In this document: one piece after another, positions 16,814 through 26,983 of the stretch
How positions within the stretch are numbered: position 1 is the first letter of the stretch
Layout of the letters: the number at the start of each line of letters is the position of its first letter
NCBI RefSeq assembly: GCF_003149515.1
Contig: NZ_CP029145.1
Location: 3,906,001 to 3,970,000 of the forward strand
DNA from: Hymenobacter nivis
GTDB taxonomy: Bacteria > Bacteroidota > Bacteroidia > Cytophagales > Hymenobacteraceae
Direction of reading: 5' to 3'
Length of the DNA stretch: 64,000 nucleotides
The notes under the pieces: model-generated
Databases searched by the model: none
What the model saw: only the letters and a program-made list of their open reading frames with translations
Told to the model about the DNA's origin: nothing
Made by a program: the position numbers and the translations under genes

Positions 16814-17539
16814 ATGGCTAAACCCGCTGCCCCCGCTACGCCTGCCCAAACCATCAACCTCTGGCTGCGCCTGGCGCACCTGGAGTGGCGCTTTGCCCTG
16901 GGTGCGGCCGTGGGGGCCCTGGCCGCGTGGCTGGCCCCGGCCACCATGGGCACTCTGGCCCGCGCCGTGGCTGGCTGGGACGGCTTCGCGGCCGTCAACT
17001 TGTTCCTGATCTTGGCGGCGATGCGCACGGCCGATACCGACGACATCCGCCGCGTGGCGGCCAGCGACGACTTGCCCCGCACGGTGGCCTTTCTGGTGGT
17101 GATTGGGGCCGCCCTGGCCAGCCTGGCGGCTGTGGTGGGGCTGTTGGGCACCATCAAAGACGTGCCCAAAGAGGCGAAGGCCCTGCACCTGGCGCTGGGC
17201 CTGGGGGCCGTGGCCCTGGCCTGGACGCTGGTGCACTGCGTATTCACGCTGCGCTACGCCCACTCGTACTACGACGCCGATGCGCAGGGCCACGACCAGG
17301 GGGGGCTGACGTTTCCCGACGACACCGGCAAGGAGAAAGACGAGCCAAAGCTCCAACCCAACTACCTCGATTTCGCCTACTTCTCCTTCGTGGTGGGCAT
17401 GACGGCCCAAACGGCCGACATCGGCATCAGCAGCCGTGAAATCCGCGCCATTGCCCTGCTGCACGGGCTTATCGCCTTCCTGTTCAACACCGCCATTGTG
17501 GCCCTCACCATTGGCACCATCGGCGGGGTGCTGAGCTAA
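16814..17539 (+). CDS. DUF1345-family integral membrane protein
   Basis: 241 residues with about five membrane helices. It matches DUF1345: N-terminal Ala-rich helix, FLILAAMRTADTDDIRRVA loop, and the signature DFAYFSFVVGMTAQTADI followed by REIRAIALLHGLIAFLFNT. The acidic loop DDTGKEKDEPK before the signature is poorly conserved in the family as far as I can judge. Function is unknown; some members sit near ion or stress genes. A TACCTTAG box lies just upstream of the ATG. Confidence 0.85.
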   Translation: MAKPAAPATPAQTINLWLRLAHLEWRFALGAAVGALAAWLAPATMGTLARAVAGWDGFAAVNLFLILAAMRTADTDDIRRVAASDDLPRTVAFLVVIGAALASLAAVVGLLGTIKDVPKEAKALHLALGLGAVALAWTLVHCVFTLRYAHSYYDADAQGHDQGGLTFPDDTGKEKDEPKLQPNYLDFAYFSFVVGMTAQTADIGISSREIRAIALLHGLIAFLFNTAIVALTIGTIGGVLS

Positions 17540-17588
17540 GGGGGCGGGCAATACTTAAGGCAAATAGCTGGCTGCCAGTGCCGCGGTC

Positions 17589-18245
17589 TTAGCTAATGAA
17601 GCCCTGCCGGACGGCTAGCTTGATAAGAGCGGCGGTGTTTTTGGCGCCGGTTTTGCCGATGATGTTTTGGCGGTGGGTTTCGATGGTGCGCTTGCTGGTG
17701 AAGAGCTTGTCGGCCACCTCGCTGTTGGTGAGGCCCTCGGCGATGAGCTTGAGCACTTCCAGCTCGCGGGCCGTGAGGCCCACGCCCCCGGCGGGTTCTG
17801 CTAGCTCACTGCTGCCGGTAGGGCCCCCGCCAGCGGCCTTGTAGAGCATATTCAGCCCAATTTCGCTGCACAAAAAACGCTGCCCTGCGGCCACGGTGCG
17901 GATGGCGTAGGTGATTTCCTGAAAGGCAGCGTTCTTCAGCACGTACCCCAGGGCCCCGGCCTGGAGCATCCGCAGCACATAATGCTCGTGGTCGAGCATG
18001 CTGAGCACCAATACTTTCGCTTCGGGAAAGCGCTGCTGCAACTCGGTCGTGGTTTCAAAGCCGTCGAGCACGGGCATGTTCACGTCCACCAGTATCACGT
18101 CGGCGGGGGTGCTGGCCAGCAGGGTCAGCAGCTCGGCCCCGTTGCTGGCTTCGCCGACCAGCTCGATGCCCGGCTCGGCGGCAAGTAGCGCCCGCAGGCC
18201 ATCGCGCAGGATGGCGTGGTCATCGGCAAGCATCAGGCGGATCAT
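17589..18245 (-). CDS. NarL/FixJ-type response regulator
   Basis: 218 residues. The receiver domain (about 2-120) has acidic pocket residues LADDHAIL and the phosphorylated Asp in ILVDVNMPVLDGFE, with the Thr/Ser and Lys switch positions later (LVLSMLDHE, YVLKNAAF). The LuxR-type helix-turn-helix (about 150-215) reads LTARELEVLKLIAEG and SKRTIETHRQNIIGKTG. No histidine kinase lies beside it, so it is an orphan here. The 27-base gap to the SMR gene upstream allows joint transcription. Confidence 0.92.
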   Translation of the reverse strand: MIRLMLADDHAILRDGLRALLAAEPGIELVGEASNGAELLTLLASTPADVILVDVNMPVLDGFETTTELQQRFPEAKVLVLSMLDHEHYVLRMLQAGALGYVLKNAAFQEITYAIRTVAAGQRFLCSEIGLNMLYKAAGGGPTGSSELAEPAGGVGLTARELEVLKLIAEGLTNSEVADKLFTSKRTIETHRQNIIGKTGAKNTAALIKLAVRQGFIS

Positions 18246-18272
18246 GGCGGAAACGAAAAGTGGAACGGGGCC

Positions 18273-18652
18273 CTACGCGGTGCGCTTCAGGCCCACGATG
18301 CCCACCAGAATGAATCCAATATACAGCACGTGCCACGCGCTGAACGGCTCCTTGAGCACCAGGGTATCCACGATCTTGATGCCGACCAGGGCAATGCCCA
18401 TCCACACCGCAAACGCGGTGCTGGCGGGTATCTGGTTCAGGGCCTTGGAGAAGAAAAACACGTTGGCCACGCCAAAGGCCACGTAGCCGATGGCCGGCAG
18501 CAGGGTGTAGAGCCCGGCCGGAGCCGCAAAAAACTGCGACCAGTCGATGGCCCGGATTTTGGCGACGCTGGTGTACTTCAGGCTATAGTTCCAGCACACT
18601 TCCATCGTGGAAGCCAGGAACAGGTAGACCCAGGCGGAATTAGCAACTGGAT

Positions 18653-18656
<4 letters not shown>
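18273..18656 (-). CDS. small multidrug resistance (SMR)/EamA-like transporter
   Basis: 127 residues, four membrane helices. The membrane-embedded glutamate typical of SMR proteins is present in ASTMEVCWNYSLKY near residue 20, and the W-x-G-I block (FAVWMGIALVGIKIVD) and the last helix (VLYIGFILVGIVGLK) also match. SMR proteins exchange protons for cationic drugs, guanidinium or polyamines; the exact substrate is open. Its ATG overlaps the sterol desaturase stop codon by four bases (ATGA), so the two are translationally coupled. Confidence 0.85.
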
Positions 18657-19690
<1,034 letters not shown>

Positions 19691-19923
19691 GATTGTTTAA
19701 GCTTTTAGCTAATAGCGGCTGGCTACCAGCTTTCGGGTATTTTGGACAAAAGCCAGGGAAATAAGCCAGGGTGGCCAGCGCTTGATTGGCTTTACAAAAG
19801 CGGACCGCTCACTAAAAAAGCGAGCGGCCCGAATAGTTTCAACTCAACGGCATATTGTGCATTCAGGGTCTATCCGAATAAGCGCTCAGCATGACCGGCC
19901 ATTTCAAGTAGCTAACAGCTGAT
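19691..19923. other. spacer upstream of the desaturase gene and downstream of the sugar-acid locus
   Basis: No gene seen. It holds a weak hairpin CCGCTC...GAGCGG (about 19803-19829) that may end the sugar-acid transcript, and at 19882-19900 a single arm (GCGCTCAGCATGACCGGCC) of the palindromic repeat family, so this is a decayed half-copy. Confidence 0.5.
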
Positions 19924-20808
19924 TTAAGCGGCCGTCACCTCGCGGCGCAGGCGGCGCAGGGGTTCTTTTTCGCTCTCGTACACCACCTTCACGCCGTCGC
20001 CGAGGCCGGTTTCGGTGTCGCGGATGTCGCGCACCATTTTGGCCATGCCGCCGGGCTCCACGCTGGCGGCGTGGTCGGAGCCCCACATGGCGCGGTCGAG
20101 GGTGAAGTGGCGCTCCACGAAGGTGGCGCCCAGGGCCACGGCCGTCACGGTGGTGCTCAGGCCGGTTTCGTGGCCCGAGTAGCCGATGGGCGTGTTCGGG
20201 AACTGCTGCTGAAGGGTCTGGATCATGCGCAGGTTCAGCTCGGCCGGGGGGCAGGGGTAGGCTGAGGTGCTGTGCGCAATCATCAGGTTGTCAAGGCCCA
20301 CGTAGGTCACGGCGTCCGTAATTTCGTTCTGGGTGCTCATGCCGGTGCTCAGCATCAGCGGGCGGCCGGTGGCGCGCACGCGGTCGAGCAGGGGCTTATC
20401 GGTGAGCGAGGCGGACGCCATTTTGTAGAGCACGGGCTGGAATTGCTCCATGAAATCGACCGACGGCTCGTCCCAGCACGAGGCAAACCAGTCGATGCCG
20501 CGCGCCTTGCAGTAGTCGTCGATGGCCGTGTATTCTTCGAGGCCAAACTCGGTTTTGCGCTTGTAGTCGATGTAGCTCATGCGGCCCCAGGGAGTGTCGC
20601 GCATCTTTTCCCACTGGTCTTTGGGCACGCATAGCTCGGGGGTGCGCTTCTGGAATTTCACGGCGTCGCAGCCGGCCGCTACCGCGGCGTCAATCAGCTG
20701 CTTGGCAATATCAACGGAACCGTTGTGGTTGATGCCGATTTCAGCGATGATGTAGCAGGGCTGGCCGGGGCCAATGCTGCGGTTCTTCTTGATTTGTACG
20801 GTGCTCAT
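19924..20808 (-). CDS. NeuB-family sugar-acid synthase, no SAF domain
   Basis: 294 residues. The TIM-barrel of N-acetylneuraminate synthases is clear: IIAEIGINHNGSVDIAKQLI, AVKFQKR, STGMSTQNEI and GYSGHETGLSTTVTAVALGA followed by FVERHFTLDRAMWGSDH. NeuB-type enzymes join phosphoenolpyruvate to an aldose to make a 2-keto-3-deoxy acid. Typical members are about 340-360 residues because a C-terminal antifreeze-like SAF domain closes the partner's active site; here the protein stops right after the barrel. The aldose is unknown: no NeuC-type epimerase or nucleotide-sugar dehydratase lies nearby. It is the last gene of the locus. Confidence 0.9.
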   Translation of the reverse strand: MSTVQIKKNRSIGPGQPCYIIAEIGINHNGSVDIAKQLIDAAVAAGCDAVKFQKRTPELCVPKDQWEKMRDTPWGRMSYIDYKRKTEFGLEEYTAIDDYCKARGIDWFASCWDEPSVDFMEQFQPVLYKMASASLTDKPLLDRVRATGRPLMLSTGMSTQNEITDAVTYVGLDNLMIAHSTSAYPCPPAELNLRMIQTLQQQFPNTPIGYSGHETGLSTTVTAVALGATFVERHFTLDRAMWGSDHAASVEPGGMAKMVRDIRDTETGLGDGVKVVYESEKEPLRRLRREVTAA

Positions 20809-20927
20809 GCCAAAGCGGATGGGGTAAGAGTGAAGCCAGGAGCTGGCCGGATACGAGAAATAATAATACGCAATAAGCAGGACCGCGGGTTTGTTTGGGC
20901 CCCAGACGTGCGCCCGGCGGTTTTATT

Positions 20928-21422
20928 TTACCGGCTGGCGATAATAAACTCGGCCACTTCGCGGAAGCAGCCGTGCCCGCCCCGTGTCTCGCAGTGGAAG
21001 TCGGCCACGGCCCGGGCAAAGCTGGTGGCGTCGCTGGGGCAGGCCGCTAAGCCCACCAGCTTGAGGATTTCCACGTCGTTGGTGTCGTCGCCGATGAAGG
21101 CGATTTCCTCGGCCACCAAGCCCGTGCGGGCCATAATCTCGTGCAGCCGCGCCGGCTTGTCCTTAATACCCAGGTGAAGCTCGGTGATGCGCAGCTTGTC
21201 GGCCCGCCGCTGCACCGAGCCCGACGTTTCGCCGGTCATAATGCCGCTTTCCACGCCCACGGCCCGCAGGCGCTCCACGGCCATGCCGTCGCGGATGCTG
21301 AAGCGCTTCATTTCCTCGCCGCGCTCGGAGTAATACACGCCGTTGTCGGTGAGCACGCCGTCGCAGTCGGTCAGCAGCAGTTTGATGCGCTTGGCACGGG
21401 CTTGGAGGTCGGTTAGGTTCAT
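20928..21422 (-). CDS. KdsC-like HAD phosphatase
   Basis: 164 residues. HAD motifs: LLLTDCDGVLTDNGVYY (nucleophile Asp19, acid Asp21), Thr/Ser motif in GIMTGETS, Lys in GIKDKPARL and IGDDTNDVEIL near the C-terminus. This cap-less C0 type removes the phosphate after 2-keto-3-deoxy acid synthesis (KdsC for Kdo-8-phosphate, related enzymes for nonulosonates). Next to a NeuB-like gene it should act on that enzyme's product. A true housekeeping KdsC role cannot be excluded, but no other Kdo gene is present. Confidence 0.88.
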   Translation of the reverse strand: MNLTDLQARAKRIKLLLTDCDGVLTDNGVYYSERGEEMKRFSIRDGMAVERLRAVGVESGIMTGETSGSVQRRADKLRITELHLGIKDKPARLHEIMARTGLVAEEIAFIGDDTNDVEILKLVGLAACPSDATSFARAVADFHCETRGGHGCFREVAEFIIASR

Positions 21423-21457
21423 TTAGCTAATGGTGAATTCATGGCCCTCAGAACGTA

Positions 21458-21548
21458 GTAGAGACGCATCTTTGCGCCTCCGGTCTGAACGGTATCCCGT
21501 GTACTGCCCAGCGGCGTTCTATCCTGAGGCGTAAAGATGCGTCTCTAC
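21458..21548. repeat. inverted repeat of a second intergenic type
   Basis: Arms GTAGAGACGCATCTTTGCGCC and GGCGTAAAGATGCGTCTCTAC (nearly perfect) enclose about 48 bases. The arm core differs from the GAAGCATCTCT family but shares its overall design: a long hairpin in a spacer of the sugar-acid locus. Confidence 0.8.
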
Positions 21549-21552
21549 CTCG

Positions 21553-22359
21553 CTAAATGGCCGTCCAGCCGCCGTCTACTACCAGGTTGGCGCCGGTCAT
21601 GTAGGCCGAGGCTTCGGAGGCCAGGAACACCACGGCGCCCTGGTAATCGGTGGCGGCGGCCATGCGGCCCAGGGGCGTTTTGGCGCTGTATTGCTTCACG
21701 AAAAAGGCGTCCTGGCTGTTCTCCACGCCGCCCGGCGAAAGGGTGTTTACCCGTACGCCCTGGGGGCCCCAGTAGGCGGCCAGGTAACGGGTGAAGTTCA
21801 CTACCGCACCTTTAGTCATGGGATAAGAAGGTGATTTATAGAAGGTTTGCTCACCGGCCTCGTTGCGGTAAATGCTTTGGTCGGGCCCCACGATGCCGTA
21901 GGTGCTGGCCACGTTGATGATGGAGCCGCTGCCCTGCACCGCCATCGGCGTACCGAAGATCTGCGCCGCCAGGAAAACCCCCGTCACATTCACCTCCAGC
22001 ACTTTCTGAAACGTGGCGAGCGGGAAGTTCTCGAACTTGCTGAGGTCGGCGGCCAGTGCCGGGTTCTCGAACATGTCGTTGATGGCCGCGTTGTTCACCA
22101 GCACGTCGATGTGCCCGAACTGCTTGATAATCTGGTCGCGCGCCGCCGCCAGCGATTCGGGCTTGGTCACGTCCACGGCCAGCGGCAGGTGGGGGCCCCC
22201 GGGCAAGCCGGCCGCAACCGCGTCGGCTGCGGCTTGGTTGATATCAGCCACCACCACGTTGGCGCCGGCGGCGGCCAGTGCCGCGCAGTGCTGCCGGCCA
22301 ATGAGGCCGCACGCGCCCGTGACGATGGCCGTTTTGTTGGTAAGGTCGAAGAGGTTCAT
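21553..22359 (-). CDS. short-chain dehydrogenase/reductase
   Basis: 268 residues from the ATG at 22359; a longer frame runs into the palindromic repeat upstream and is rejected. SDR features: nucleotide-binding TGACGLIGRQH near residue 12, NNAAIND, the Ser in IINVASTYGIVG, the catalytic YPMTK and a C-terminal GANLVVDGGW. The cofactor acidic residue (VVVADIN) favours NAD(H). In the locus it could oxidise a hydroxyl of the sugar acid before transamination by the neighbouring aminotransferase, or reduce a ketone; the order is not known. Confidence 0.92.
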   Translation of the reverse strand: MNLFDLTNKTAIVTGACGLIGRQHCAALAAAGANVVVADINQAAADAVAAGLPGGPHLPLAVDVTKPESLAAARDQIIKQFGHIDVLVNNAAINDMFENPALAADLSKFENFPLATFQKVLEVNVTGVFLAAQIFGTPMAVQGSGSIINVASTYGIVGPDQSIYRNEAGEQTFYKSPSYPMTKGAVVNFTRYLAAYWGPQGVRVNTLSPGGVENSQDAFFVKQYSAKTPLGRMAAATDYQGAVVFLASEASAYMTGANLVVDGGWTAI

Positions 22360-22396
22360 AAAGGATTTAGGCGTGCTGGCCCGGGGCCCTAAATTG

Positions 22397-22512
22397 TCCC
22401 GGGCCGTCATGCTGAGCGCAGCCGAAGCATCTCTACTGCGCAAGTAATCAAATTGATTGAGTTAGTGCAGCAGTAGAGATGCTTCGGCTGCGCTCAGCAT
22501 GACGGCCCGGGG
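22397..22512. repeat. palindromic intergenic repeat, copy 2
   Basis: Arms TCCCCGGGCC-like ends then GTCATGCTGAGCGCAGCCGA and its complement, with the core GAAGCATCTCTACTGC. It lies between the SDR and aminotransferase genes. The arms are almost perfectly complementary over more than 40 bases. Confidence 0.9.
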
Positions 22513-22560
22513 AACTGCCTGGGCTTGAGGTCCCTATTGCTGCTGGGCCCCAAAAAGCCC

Positions 22561-23895
<1,335 letters not shown>

Positions 23896-23926
23896 CGGAT
23901 TCGGGAAGGTTTGAGTTGATTTACAG

Positions 23927-24043
23927 AACGTCATGCTCATCTGGCGTCCGCGTAGCCGAAGCATCTCTACTGCGGCAGTAATCAATGATTAGTCAGCGGG
24001 AGAGATGCTTCGGCTACGCGGACGCCAGATGAGCATGACGGCC
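23927..24043. repeat. palindromic intergenic repeat, copy 3
   Basis: Arms GTCATGCTCATCTGGCGTCC ... and complement, extended with CGCGTAGCCGAAGCATCTCT. Arms exceed 45 bases. The outer part (CTCATCTGGCGTCCGCG) differs from copies 1, 2 and 7 but matches copy 4, defining a subfamily. Confidence 0.9.
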
Positions 24044-24085
24044 TTTTTGGCGGCACGACAGCCAGTTAGGGCAACGAACGAGTAA

Positions 24086-25039
24086 TTACTCGGCGAATTG
24101 GTTTTCCACCACTTCAGTTTTGGTGGTAATGGCGGCGGGGTCAGCGCCCAGCTTTTCGGCGATGCGCCGGGCAATGTGCTGGCCGGTAAAGCCTTCGTAT
24201 TCTAGTACTTCGCTCAGTAGGCCGGGCTTGTACCACTTCTCGTTGAGGGCGATGGGCAGGACCTTGGCCGTCAGTTCATTCTTCAGCAGCACCTCGGCCA
24301 GGATGGAGTAGAGGCCGCCGGTCTGGAAGTGGTCCTCCAGCGTCACGACCAGGCCCCCGGCCCGCACCACTTGCAGCAGTGCGGCTTCGTCCACGGGCTT
24401 GAGGGTGCGCATATTTACGAGGCCCACCGATTTGCCCTGGGCTTCGAGCAGCTCGCGGGCGATGAGGGCCTGCTCGAACAGCATGCCGTAGACGAGGATG
24501 GTGGCGTCGGTGCCGGTGGCCACTACTTCGGCTTTGCCCATTTCAAAGGGCGCGTGCTGGTAGGTGCCGGGGCGGGTATTGATGCGCACGTAGGCCGGGC
24601 TGGGCGAGGCCCAGATCTGGGGCAGCATACCCAGCATGTCGGCCTCGTCGGCGGGCGCGAAAACGGTCATGCCCGGGATGCCGCGCATCAGGGCCACATC
24701 CTCGATGGCCTGGTGGGTAGGCCCGTTGCCGTCCGACAAGAAGCCGGGTACGAAGCTGCTGATTTTGACCGGCAGCTGGCCGATGCCCACGTCGGTGCGA
24801 ATAAACTCAAAGGCCCGCAGGGTGAGGAAGGTAGCCAGCGCGTGCACCACCGGGATGCGCCCGCGCAGGGCCAGCCCGGCCGCCGCCCCAATCAGGGTTT
24901 GCTCGGTGATGCCGGTGTCGATGAACCGGGGCCCCAGCACGGCCGGCAGGTTGCGGATGAGGGCGCGGTTTTCGGCCGTCATCACAATGAGGCGGTCGTC
25001 GGCCAGGGCCGTTTCGCGGATAAGGTCTTCGTAAGCCAT
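24086..25039 (-). CDS. transketolase-like enzyme, C-terminal half
   Basis: 317 residues. It covers the pyrimidine-binding and C-terminal domains of a thiamine-diphosphate transketolase: catalytic Glu in FIDTGITEQTLIGAAAGLAL, GLPTHQ-like GNGPTHQAIEDVALMRGIP, and the regulatory domain with LEDHFQTGGLYSILAEVL. The N-terminal half is the next gene upstream. Split transketolases move two-carbon units between sugars; here the unit may build or shorten the aldose used by the NeuB-like synthase. Both subunits being inside a sugar locus argues for a dedicated, not central-metabolic, role. Confidence 0.9.
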   Translation of the reverse strand: MAYEDLIRETALADDRLIVMTAENRALIRNLPAVLGPRFIDTGITEQTLIGAAAGLALRGRIPVVHALATFLTLRAFEFIRTDVGIGQLPVKISSFVPGFLSDGNGPTHQAIEDVALMRGIPGMTVFAPADEADMLGMLPQIWASPSPAYVRINTRPGTYQHAPFEMGKAEVVATGTDATILVYGMLFEQALIARELLEAQGKSVGLVNMRTLKPVDEAALLQVVRAGGLVVTLEDHFQTGGLYSILAEVLLKNELTAKVLPIALNEKWYKPGLLSEVLEYEGFTGQHIARRIAEKLGADPAAITTKTEVVENQFAE

Positions 25040-25060
25040 TTTGCGAACAGTATTTTATTA

Positions 25061-25185
25061 GGCCGTCATGCTCATCTAGCGTCCGCGGAATGAAGTGGAG
25101 TCGAAGTATCTCTCCCGCTGACTAACTGATTACTAATGCAGTAGAGATGCTTCGGCTGCGCGGACGCTAGATGAGCATGACGGCC
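25061..25185. repeat. palindromic intergenic repeat, copy 4
   Basis: Arms GGCCGTCATGCTCATCTAGC and its complement at the ends; the left arm carries a divergent stretch (GGAATGAAGTGGAGTCGAAG) against the right arm core GAGATGCTTCGGCTGCGC. It separates the two transketolase subunit genes. Confidence 0.88.
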
Positions 25186-25204
25186 TTTTTAATTGTTTAG
25201 TTAA

Positions 25205-26062
25205 TTACCGCACCGTCAGCGTTTCCGAGGTGAGCGTGGTGGCTTCCTGGCTGTGCAGCTCTTTCAGGAGCTCCACTACTTCGTCGGCCGAGAAGTTGCA
25301 GAACCAGCGGTCGGCGCGGGCTTCGATGCTGGGCAGGCCGCGGCCGCGCACCGTGTCGCAGATAATGACCGAGGGCTTATCATCGGAGAAGGGCAGGGCC
25401 CCGAAGGCGGCTTCGAGCTGCGCGAAGTCGTGGCCGTCGATGCGCTGCACGGCCCAGCCGAAGGCTTCAAACTTGGGCCCCAGGGGCTCCAGCGGAATCA
25501 GGTCTTCGGTGGCCACGTTGGCCTGGAAGTGGTTGCGGTCGACGACCAGGGTGAAGTTGCTGAGTTTTTGAGCGGCGGCTACCAGCACGGTTTCCCAGAC
25601 GGAGCCCTCGTTCAGCTCGCCGTCGCCGGTGATGACGATGGTGCGGTTTTTCAGGCCCCTCATCCGGTTATCGAGCGCCACGCCCAGACCCACGGACGGC
25701 AAGTGGCCCAGCGAGCCCGAGTGAAACTCGACGCCCGGCACCGAGCGGTTGGGGTGCCAGTAAATGCTGTCGTTGGCCTTCAAGTGATTGGCTAGTCGCT
25801 CTTTGGGCATGAAGCCCAGCTCGACGAAGGTGCCGTAGAGGGCCGGTACGTCGTGCCCTTTGCTCAGGAACAGAAAGTCGCGGTCGGGCGCGTCGAGCGT
25901 CTGGGGGCTGATGTTCAGGAAGTCGGCGTAGAGGTACACCAGCAGGTCGGCGCAGCTCAGCGAGGCGCCGGTGAAGCAGCCGCCGTCGGTGCTCAGGCGC
26001 ACGATGTGCTCACGCACGCGCAGGGCCAGGGCTTTCAGTTCGTCTTGTTTTTCGGAAGTCAT
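25205..26062 (-). CDS. transketolase-like enzyme, N-terminal (thiamine-binding) half
   Basis: 285 residues. It holds the pyrophosphate-binding domain: FLSKGHDVPALYG, HPNRSVPGVEFHSGSLGHLP and the thiamine motif GDGELNEGSVWE about midway, ending the motif near VDRNHFQANVATED. It must pair with the downstream C-terminal subunit to be active. The two genes are separated by a palindromic repeat rather than overlapping, so stoichiometry may be tuned by that element. Confidence 0.9.
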   Translation of the reverse strand: MTSEKQDELKALALRVREHIVRLSTDGGCFTGASLSCADLLVYLYADFLNISPQTLDAPDRDFLFLSKGHDVPALYGTFVELGFMPKERLANHLKANDSIYWHPNRSVPGVEFHSGSLGHLPSVGLGVALDNRMRGLKNRTIVITGDGELNEGSVWETVLVAAAQKLSNFTLVVDRNHFQANVATEDLIPLEPLGPKFEAFGWAVQRIDGHDFAQLEAAFGALPFSDDKPSVIICDTVRGRGLPSIEARADRWFCNFSADEVVELLKELHSQEATTLTSETLTVR

Positions 26063-26081
26063 AGGCTTTTTTCTTGCTAGA

Positions 26082-26180
26082 GAACGTCATGCTGAGCGTA
26101 GCCGAAGCATCTCTAACGCATACTGAATCGATAATTACTGCCGCAGTAGAGATGCTTCGCTGCGCTCTGCACGACCGTTC
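26082..26180. repeat. palindromic intergenic repeat, copy 5 (chimeric arms)
   Basis: The left arm (CATGCTGAGCGTAGCCGAAG) follows one subtype and the right arm (CTTCGCTGCGCTCTGCACGA) the other, so the arms are imperfectly matched. Outer GAACG...CGTTC still pair. It lies between the cytidylyltransferase and transketolase genes. Confidence 0.82.
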
Positions 26181-26182
26181 AA

Positions 26183-26983
26183 CTATATAGCCTTGGTTTG
26201 GTCGGCGGCCACGGTTTTTAGCTCGTCCAGGTGGTTGCGGTACCAGTTCACGCCGGCCAGGCTGGCGTTGAGGGCGTAAATGTCTGGCCTTTGCTTTAAT
26301 AAAGTTAGAATATCGTCCAGGCCGAACGCTGGATTGGCCGGGTACAGCGCGTCGAATACGGCCTTAATGAACTCGTAATCTTCGCGGTAGTCAATCGTGA
26401 AGCGGTGCGACATGGAGTAGTCGAGCCCCGTTTCCCAGGCCACGTTGGCGAGGCGGAAGTGGCCGGGGTTTTCCCAGAAGAAGGGTGTGGTGTGCTCGCG
26501 CTCTAGCGGGCGGTGGGCCTCGCGCCAGGCAGTGGCCAGGGCCCCCAGGGGCATCACTTCCACGTCGTTGCCGTCGGGGTAGGTGGCGGGGTGCAGGTTG
26601 CCCACGAAATCGAACTGCCCGGCCGTATCTATATAATAGCCCAGCACGCGGTCAATCACGGCGGGGTCGATGAGGGGGCAGTCGGACGGGATTTTCACTA
26701 CCGCATCCACCGGCCCGAAGGCCAGCGCCGCCTGGTAGTGCCGGTCGAGCAAGTCGGTGGGCGAGCCGCGGAACACGTCGATATTGTGTGCTTCGCACAG
26801 CGTCGCCAGGGCGTCGTCGGCCGCATCGGTGGTGGTGGCCACCACGATCTGGCCGGCCAGCGTGGCCCGTTGCACGCGCTGCACCATGCGCACCAGCAGG
26901 GGCTGGCCGGCCAGCGGCAGGCTGACTTTATCGGGGAGGCGCGACGAGCCGCGGCGGGCCTGGATGACGGTGAGGATGTTCAC
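26183..26983 (-). CDS. SpsF/NeuA-like cytidylyltransferase
   Basis: 266 residues. Nucleotidyltransferase start ILTVIQARRGSSRLPDKVS (the RxxSxRLPxK signature), then VVATTTDAADDAL, KIPSDCPLIDPAVIDRVLGY and DYREDYEFIKAVFDAL. The SpsF/KdsB-like group makes CMP-activated sugar acids. It should activate the product of the NeuB-like synthase. Its ATG overlaps the end of the upstream transferase gene by four bases, indicating coupled translation. Confidence 0.88.
   Translation of the reverse strand: MNILTVIQARRGSSRLPDKVSLPLAGQPLLVRMVQRVQRATLAGQIVVATTTDAADDALATLCEAHNIDVFRGSPTDLLDRHYQAALAFGPVDAVVKIPSDCPLIDPAVIDRVLGYYIDTAGQFDFVGNLHPATYPDGNDVEVMPLGALATAWREAHRPLEREHTTPFFWENPGHFRLANVAWETGLDYSMSHRFTIDYREDYEFIKAVFDALYPANPAFGLDDILTLLKQRPDIYALNASLAGVNWYRNHLDELKTVAADQTKAI

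Noticed and set aside
20928..21422. Housekeeping Kdo phosphatase kdsC
   Set aside because: Not excluded, but no kdsA, kdsB or kdsD is near and it lies in a NeuB-like operon, so I give no symbol.
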